This document shows positions 37,324-41,334 of a stretch of 41,334 bases of DNA, one piece after another. A program made the translations under genes and the position numbers. This stretch comes from Bacilli bacterium (lineage in GTDB: Bacteria; Bacillota_I; Bacilli_A; RF39; UBA660). Below the pieces are notes generated by a model. It worked only from the letters and a program-made list of their open reading frames with translations. It was not told the origin of the DNA and searched no databases. The stretch is from assembly GCA_022798795.1 (NCBI GenBank), contig JAAWNF010000004.1, forward strand, positions 1-41,334, read 5' to 3'. The first letter of the stretch is position 1. Every line of letters begins with the position of its first letter.

Positions 37324-38224
37324 TTGTATAGTGATAGGGGCAGGAGTAGCAGGAATGACTTCTGCTATTTATTTAAAAAGATATAATTTAGATGTATTGT
37401 TGATTGAGAAAGGAGCTCCTGGTGGGCAAATTACACAGACACCTAATGTGGAAAATTATCCAGGCTACTCTAGCATAGATGGAGCTTCGTTAGCTCTCAA
37501 TATTTTTTCTCAAGTAAATCATCTTGGAGTATCCTATCAATATGGAAATGTAATTAAAATTGAGAATTTAGACGAAAGAAAAATTGTTTATACAGATAAT
37601 GGAATTTATGAAACAAAAAGTATTATTATAGCGTCAGGACGAAAACCTAAAAAGTTAGGCTTAGAAAAAGAAAATCAATTAATAGGAAATGGGATAAGTT
37701 GGTGTGCTACTTGTGATGGAATGTTTTATAAAAATCAGCATGTAGCAGTAATTGGTGGGGGGAATAGTGCAATAGAAGAGGCTTTATTTCTCTCTGAAAT
37801 TTGTGAAAAAGTGGATGTTTTGTATCGTGGAGAAAATTTAAGAGCAGATGCAGTGTTACAGCAAAAAGTATTTGAAAAAAATAACATAGAGATTCATTAT
37901 AATACGGAAGTACAAGAGTTGATAGAAGAAAAAAATAAGCTTATGGGAATAAAAGTAGAGAAAAAAGAAAATATAGAGACGATATGGATAGAAGGATTAT
38001 TTATTTATATTGGATATGAACCAGATACAGATTTTTTGTCAAATTTAAATTTGAAATTTGAAAATCAATATATAGTTGTGAATGAAAATATGGAAACTAA
38101 TATTTCAGGGGTTTATGCTTGTGGAGATGTAATAAAAAAAGAACTATACCAATTAACAACAGCAGTAGGAGAAGCAAGTTTAGCTGCTTATCAAGTAAAA
38201 AAATTTTTAGAAAATGTAAAATAG
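37310..38224 (+). CDS. trxB: Thioredoxin reductase
   Basis: NADPH-dependent flavoenzyme that reduces thioredoxin. 304 residues from ATG 37310 (MSYFDCIVIG), about 10 bases after AAGGAG. FAD motif VIGAGVAGMTSAIYL, PGGQITQTPNVENYPG, redox-active WCATCDG, NADPH motif VIGGGNSAIEEA and the C-terminal GVYACGDV with TTAVGEASLAA. The lgt-trxB order is common in Firmicutes. Confidence 0.95.
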   Translation: MSYFDCIVIGAGVAGMTSAIYLKRYNLDVLLIEKGAPGGQITQTPNVENYPGYSSIDGASLALNIFSQVNHLGVSYQYGNVIKIENLDERKIVYTDNGIYETKSIIIASGRKPKKLGLEKENQLIGNGISWCATCDGMFYKNQHVAVIGGGNSAIEEALFLSEICEKVDVLYRGENLRADAVLQQKVFEKNNIEIHYNTEVQELIEEKNKLMGIKVEKKENIETIWIEGLFIYIGYEPDTDFLSNLNLKFENQYIVVNENMETNISGVYACGDVIKKELYQLTTAVGEASLAAYQVKKFLENVK

Positions 38225-38230
38225 TTGTAA

Positions 38231-38277
38231 AAAAAAGAACATTTAAGGATAAAAATCAAAAAAATGTTCTTTTTTTT
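38231..38277. terminator. Bidirectional terminator between trxB and the XRE gene
   Basis: AAGAACATTT and AAATGTTCTT form a long stem around an 18-base loop, with an A-run before and T-run after, so it can end transcription from either side. Confidence 0.75.
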
Positions 38278-38341
38278 ATAAAGTGGGGAATACTGATTTT
38301 AGAACAAGAATGTATTTAGCCTTTTAAAGACTAAGAAAAAA

Positions 38342-38578
38342 TTATTTTCCGCTTTTATTTTTTAAAAAGATTTTATCTCCATCAGTACCACCTTCTACTA
38401 AATAGTCTACAGAAACATTATATAATTTTGATAAATTAATTAGACAAGAAACTGGTATTTCTCGAACCCCATTTTCGTATCTACTATAAACAACTCTGTG
38501 GATATTTAGATAGGTAGCAACATATTGTTGCGTGAAGTCGTGGTCTTCACGTAAATTTTTAATTCTCTTGAAATGCAT
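38342..38578 (-). CDS. XRE-family transcriptional regulator
   Basis: 78 residues from ATG 38578 (AATAGGTGG upstream). Helix-turn-helix of the Cro/C1 type: MHFKRIKNLREDHDFTQQYV, then VATYLNIHRVVYSRYENG (recognition helix) and PVSCLINLSKLYNVSVDYL. No second domain. It is divergent from the giant pilin-like gene with overlapping promoters and a palindrome between them, so it is likely to control itself and that gene; this is inference. Confidence 0.9.
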   Translation of the reverse strand: MHFKRIKNLREDHDFTQQYVATYLNIHRVVYSRYENGVREIPVSCLINLSKLYNVSVDYLVEGGTDGDKIFLKNKSGK

Positions 38579-38590
38579 AAGTACCACCTA

Positions 38591-38619
38591 TTGACATTGT
38601 ATCCGTTTGGTAATATAAT
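38591..38619 (+). promoter_or_regulatory. Perfect consensus promoter for the giant pilin-like gene
   Basis: TTGACA at 38591-38596, 17-base spacer, TATAAT at 38614-38619; start expected near 38626. Such a strong promoter would usually need repression. Confidence 0.85.
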
Positions 38620-38648
38620 ATACTAAATTGTAACCATATGGTTTCCAA
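38620..38648 (-). promoter_or_regulatory. Overlapping promoter of the XRE gene
   Basis: On the minus strand TTGGAA (38648-38643), 17-base spacer, TAGTAT (38625-38620). Its -10 abuts the -10 of the rightward promoter, so both cannot be occupied at once. Confidence 0.6.
38632..38643. promoter_or_regulatory. Palindromic operator candidate AACCATATGGTT
   Basis: Perfect 12-bp palindrome, extended with TTG...CAA flanks to a near-perfect 21-base element (38628-38648). It sits in the spacer of the XRE promoter and just after the start of the rightward transcript, fitting a repressor site for both. Confidence 0.6.
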
Positions 38649-38715
38649 AAACCTATTTTTTGCTCTTTTGTGTAACTAAGTGGTGACAATAGTAGAAAGG
38701 ATAAGGAGTTTTAGT

Positions 38716-41334
38716 ATGATGTGTGGTAGAAAAAAAGGGTTCACTTTGATTGAACTACTAGCAGTAATCATAATCATTGGAGTTATCGCATTGATAGTTA
38801 CACCAATTGTAATTGATGTCATCAAAAAACAGGAGAAAAAAACTTTTCAAGAGAGTGTTCACGGAATTATGGAATCAATTAGAATTGATACAGCCGATGA
38901 TAATTTTTCGCTTCCTAGAGAATACTATTATAAAGATGGGACTTTAACTTTAGAACAAGTTGGAAATGGAAATCGTGATGACCTTCCAACGACAGTAAAG
39001 GTAAATGGACGTTATAGTGGTGAAGGAAGATTTATTGTTGATGAAGATGGTGACATTCTTGTAGTGAATGCATGTAATGGAAATTATTGTATCAACAATT
39101 CAAAGGATAATAACGAGCTTGTGCTTGAACCAGATGATGGTACGCATAATCCAGTTAGAGATCCAGAAGATCCAGTAATTACATTAATCGATAGCAAAGT
39201 AATGATGATAGGGTTGGGTTCTACGTTTACTGATCCAGGAGTTAAATCAGAAACGAGAGCAGGAGATGCATTAACATATACAACTGTAATAAAACGTGGC
39301 AATACAGTTGTAGAAAGTGTAGAAACAGGAGCAGTAGCAACGTATACAATTACATATACAAATGAAAGTAATGGTAAAAAGGCGACTGTAACAAGAACAG
39401 TAAAAGTAGTAGAAATGAAGCCACAAATTACAATTACAAAAGCAGATAGTAGCTATGTAAGAAGTAAAACTGTAGTAATAAAAGTAGCAGCAGTTTCACC
39501 AAACAAGGTAACAGGCTTTACTTATCAAATTGATGGACAAGACCCAATACAAGTAAGTGGAAATGAAAAAACAATAACATTAAACACTACGGGAATTTTT
39601 AGTATTGTGGTAAGAGCAACAGATGATAATGGTCATAGTGATAGTATCACTGGAGGACCATATAGAATAGATGCAACAGGACCAGAATTAACAATTGACC
39701 CTGAAATTGTGACATTAGATTCTGCAACAGCAGGAAGTTATAATATATTTACAGGAGTAACAGCAGTAGATAATGTAGATGGAACAATAGATAATAGTAA
39801 AATTATTACAGGTGGGGACACATTGTTATCAATTCCGGGCACATATCGAGTTACTTATATTGTAAAAGATAGATTAGGAAACGAAACTATTGGTATAAGA
39901 ACATTTGTGGTAAGTGATTCAACAAAACCAGTAATAACAATAGCACCAGAGGAAACAACAAGACATGTAAAATCGCAAAGTGTAAAAATAACAGCAACAG
40001 ATAACAATAGAGTGGATAGTATAACTTATGTTATTATAAAAGATGGAGTAAGAGGAACAACAAATCCAATTAATAATGGAGGTTCAGTCTTATTAAATTC
40101 TACAGGAAATTATCAAATAGAAGTATCAGCAACAGATGATAGTGGAAATACAGAAGTAAAAACAAGTAAAACATATATGATAGATACAACAGAGCCACAA
40201 CTTGTATTTGATAATGTAACATTAGCAGTAGATGAAGTTGTTGGTTATAATTTAATGACAGGAGTAACAGCAACAGATAATAGTGGAGTGACGCCAACAA
40301 TTACATATACAGGTGGTTTAAGTGCAACAGTGGGAACACAAACAATAACATATAAAGCAACAGATGAGGCAGGAAATGTAGGAACAAGAACAAGAACATT
40401 TACGATAACAGCAGCAACAGCCCCAATTATAAGTTTCTCACCAATTCAAACAACAGGATGGGTAAAATCAGTAAATATAACAATAAGTGCGACTGTAAAA
40501 CAGGGAGAAAACTTAAGTGCATTTACATATAGTATAAATAGTGGAGCAGCTCAAAGTGGAACAAGAAATGAAAACACAGGAACAGCAAATGTGACACTAA
40601 ATACAACAGGAACCTATACAATAAGTGCAACAGCAACAGGAGGATATGGAAATTCTAAAACTGAAGGCAGTGGGACTTATTATATAGACGCAACAGTTCC
40701 AACAGTGGGAGCAATAGGTGGAAATACAGATAGTTGGACAACAAGTAAGACTTTAACAGCAACGCTTTCTGATTCACATAGTGGTGTAGTAGCATATGCA
40801 TGGACAACAAGTAGTGCAACGCCAACAAGTTGGACATCAGTAACAAATACAAGTAGTTATGCATTTAGTAAGAGTGTAACAGCAAATGGAACATATTACT
40901 TATGGGCAAAAGATGCAGCAGGAAATATATCTGCAGCAAAAAGTGTTACAGTAAGTAAGATAGATACAACAACACCAAGTATAACAAGTAGCTATACAAG
41001 TACAGCTTATTCAGTAAATGAGAAAACAAGTGTAGCAGTAAGTACATTATATAGTGCAACATTCGGAGGAATGGGAGGAAGTGTTACATGTAAGAATGGA
41101 ACTACAACAATAACAAATCTAAATTCATTGGCAGTGGGGACATATACATTAACATGTACAGCAACAGGAGGAAATGGAAAGACAGCAAGTATAAAACCTA
41201 AAGTAACGATTAAGTCAGCAGGAACAAGTGGAAGTGATTTAGCAAATCAAGATAATTTACCTGACTTAGCAAATCTAAAAAGATATAGAGGAGCAAATCC
41301 GAATAACTGGGTATGCTTTGGTTCATCAAGTATA
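38716..41334 (+). CDS. Giant prepilin-type protein with Ig-like repeats, partial at the right edge
   Basis: Open for 873 codons with no stop before the window ends. ATG 38716 follows AAGGAG. N-terminus MMCGRKKG-FTLIELLAVIII is a type IV prepilin leader: cleavage after G8, E at mature +5, then a hydrophobic helix. After a pilin-like domain (about 30-150, with C122 and C128) there is a DUF5011-type Ig domain at about 153-235 (ITLIDSKVMMIGLGSTFTDPG, then TYTITYTN) and further Ig-like modules with YRIDATGPE, YMIDTTEPQ and YYIDATVPT spacers. Residues near the edge read NLKRYRGANPNNWVCFG, resembling the start of a C-terminal domain found in related surface proteins. Thr, Ala, Ser and Val codons are dominated by ACA, GCA, AGT and GTA. 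Likely a large cell-surface protein processed by a prepilin peptidase; function unknown. Confidence 0.85.
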   Translation, partial: MMCGRKKGFTLIELLAVIIIIGVIALIVTPIVIDVIKKQEKKTFQESVHGIMESIRIDTADDNFSLPREYYYKDGTLTLEQVGNGNRDDLPTTVKVNGRYSGEGRFIVDEDGDILVVNACNGNYCINNSKDNNELVLEPDDGTHNPVRDPEDPVITLIDSKVMMIGLGSTFTDPGVKSETRAGDALTYTTVIKRGNTVVESVETGAVATYTITYTNESNGKKATVTRTVKVVEMKPQITITKADSSYVRSKTVVIKVAAVSPNKVTGFTYQIDGQDPIQVSGNEKTITLNTTGIFSIVVRATDDNGHSDSITGGPYRIDATGPELTIDPEIVTLDSATAGSYNIFTGVTAVDNVDGTIDNSKIITGGDTLLSIPGTYRVTYIVKDRLGNETIGIRTFVVSDSTKPVITIAPEETTRHVKSQSVKITATDNNRVDSITYVIIKDGVRGTTNPINNGGSVLLNSTGNYQIEVSATDDSGNTEVKTSKTYMIDTTEPQLVFDNVTLAVDEVVGYNLMTGVTATDNSGVTPTITYTGGLSATVGTQTITYKATDEAGNVGTRTRTFTITAATAPIISFSPIQTTGWVKSVNITISATVKQGENLSAFTYSINSGAAQSGTRNENTGTANVTLNTTGTYTISATATGGYGNSKTEGSGTYYIDATVPTVGAIGGNTDSWTTSKTLTATLSDSHSGVVAYAWTTSSATPTSWTSVTNTSSYAFSKSVTANGTYYLWAKDAAGNISAAKSVTVSKIDTTTPSITSSYTSTAYSVNEKTSVAVSTLYSATFGGMGGSVTCKNGTTTITNLNSLAVGTYTLTCTATGGNGKTASIKPKVTIKSAGTSGSDLANQDNLPDLANLKRYRGANPNNWVCFGSSSI

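Noticed and set aside
38342-38578. XRE gene as a sign of a prophage
   Set aside because: No integrase, structural or lysis genes are nearby; the YvlD-like protein, though in a holin superfamily, is a chromosomal membrane family member next to lgt.
39084-40864. Minus-strand open frames opposite the giant pilin-like gene
   Set aside because: They arise from the ACA/GTA-rich codon use of the plus-strand repeats and show only Leu-rich low-complexity sequence.

Overview
The window is a chromosomal replication-origin region from a low-GC Bacillota bacterium. Gene order follows the Bacillus-type dnaA/rpmH neighbourhood. Genes left of about 16.6 kb are on the minus strand and genes to the right are on the plus strand, so both arms are transcribed away from oriC. 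Noc, RicT, BofA, ComK-like and KhpB/Jag homologues place it near class Bacilli. The short 4.5S-like SRP RNA, 40-residue L34 and very AT-rich codon use suggest an uncultured gut lineage of reduced Bacilli (RF39-like); that placement is inference.

Left arm, read away from the origin: dnaA, dnaN, a comK-like gene, recF, gyrB, gyrA, a cluster of three parS sites, SRP RNA, tadA, dnaX, ebfC, recR, bofA-like, holB, ricT, a tRNA/rRNA-type adenine methyltransferase (YabB/TrmN6 family), rsmI and pth. The first ~99 bases are a GC-rich transposase fragment unlike everything else here.

Origin: DnaA boxes lie on both sides of dnaA (15.16-15.26 kb and 16.70-16.85 kb), with another just before the rpmH promoter. 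A short motif, TATTTCCC, occurs 12 times between 14.05 and 24.42 kb but only once elsewhere by hand scan. It equals half of the known Noc-binding palindrome and also lies in the promoter of the noc gene of this window.

Right arm: an unknown two-TM protein, rpmH, rnpA, yidC, jag/khpB, an HD hydrolase, mnmE, mnmG, rsmG and noc. The place where soj-spo0J would be expected holds instead a 1207-residue protein with five degenerate repeats fused to a TelA-like C-terminal region. Then come a geranylgeranyl-reductase-family flavoprotein, a second HD hydrolase, a secreted membrane-anchored protein, tsaC/ywlC, a zinc-ribbon protein, a small pseudogene, uvrB, a YvlD-like membrane protein, lgt and trxB.

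Right end: a small XRE repressor faces a very large prepilin-type protein with many Ig-like domains that runs off the window. Their promoters overlap around a 12-bp palindrome, which suggests a compact regulatory switch.

Most likely points of novelty are the repeat-TelA fusion beside noc, the oriC-centred TATTTCCC cluster, the ComK homologue lacking the MecA-binding tail inside the dnaN-recF interval, and the switch-controlled giant pilin-like protein.
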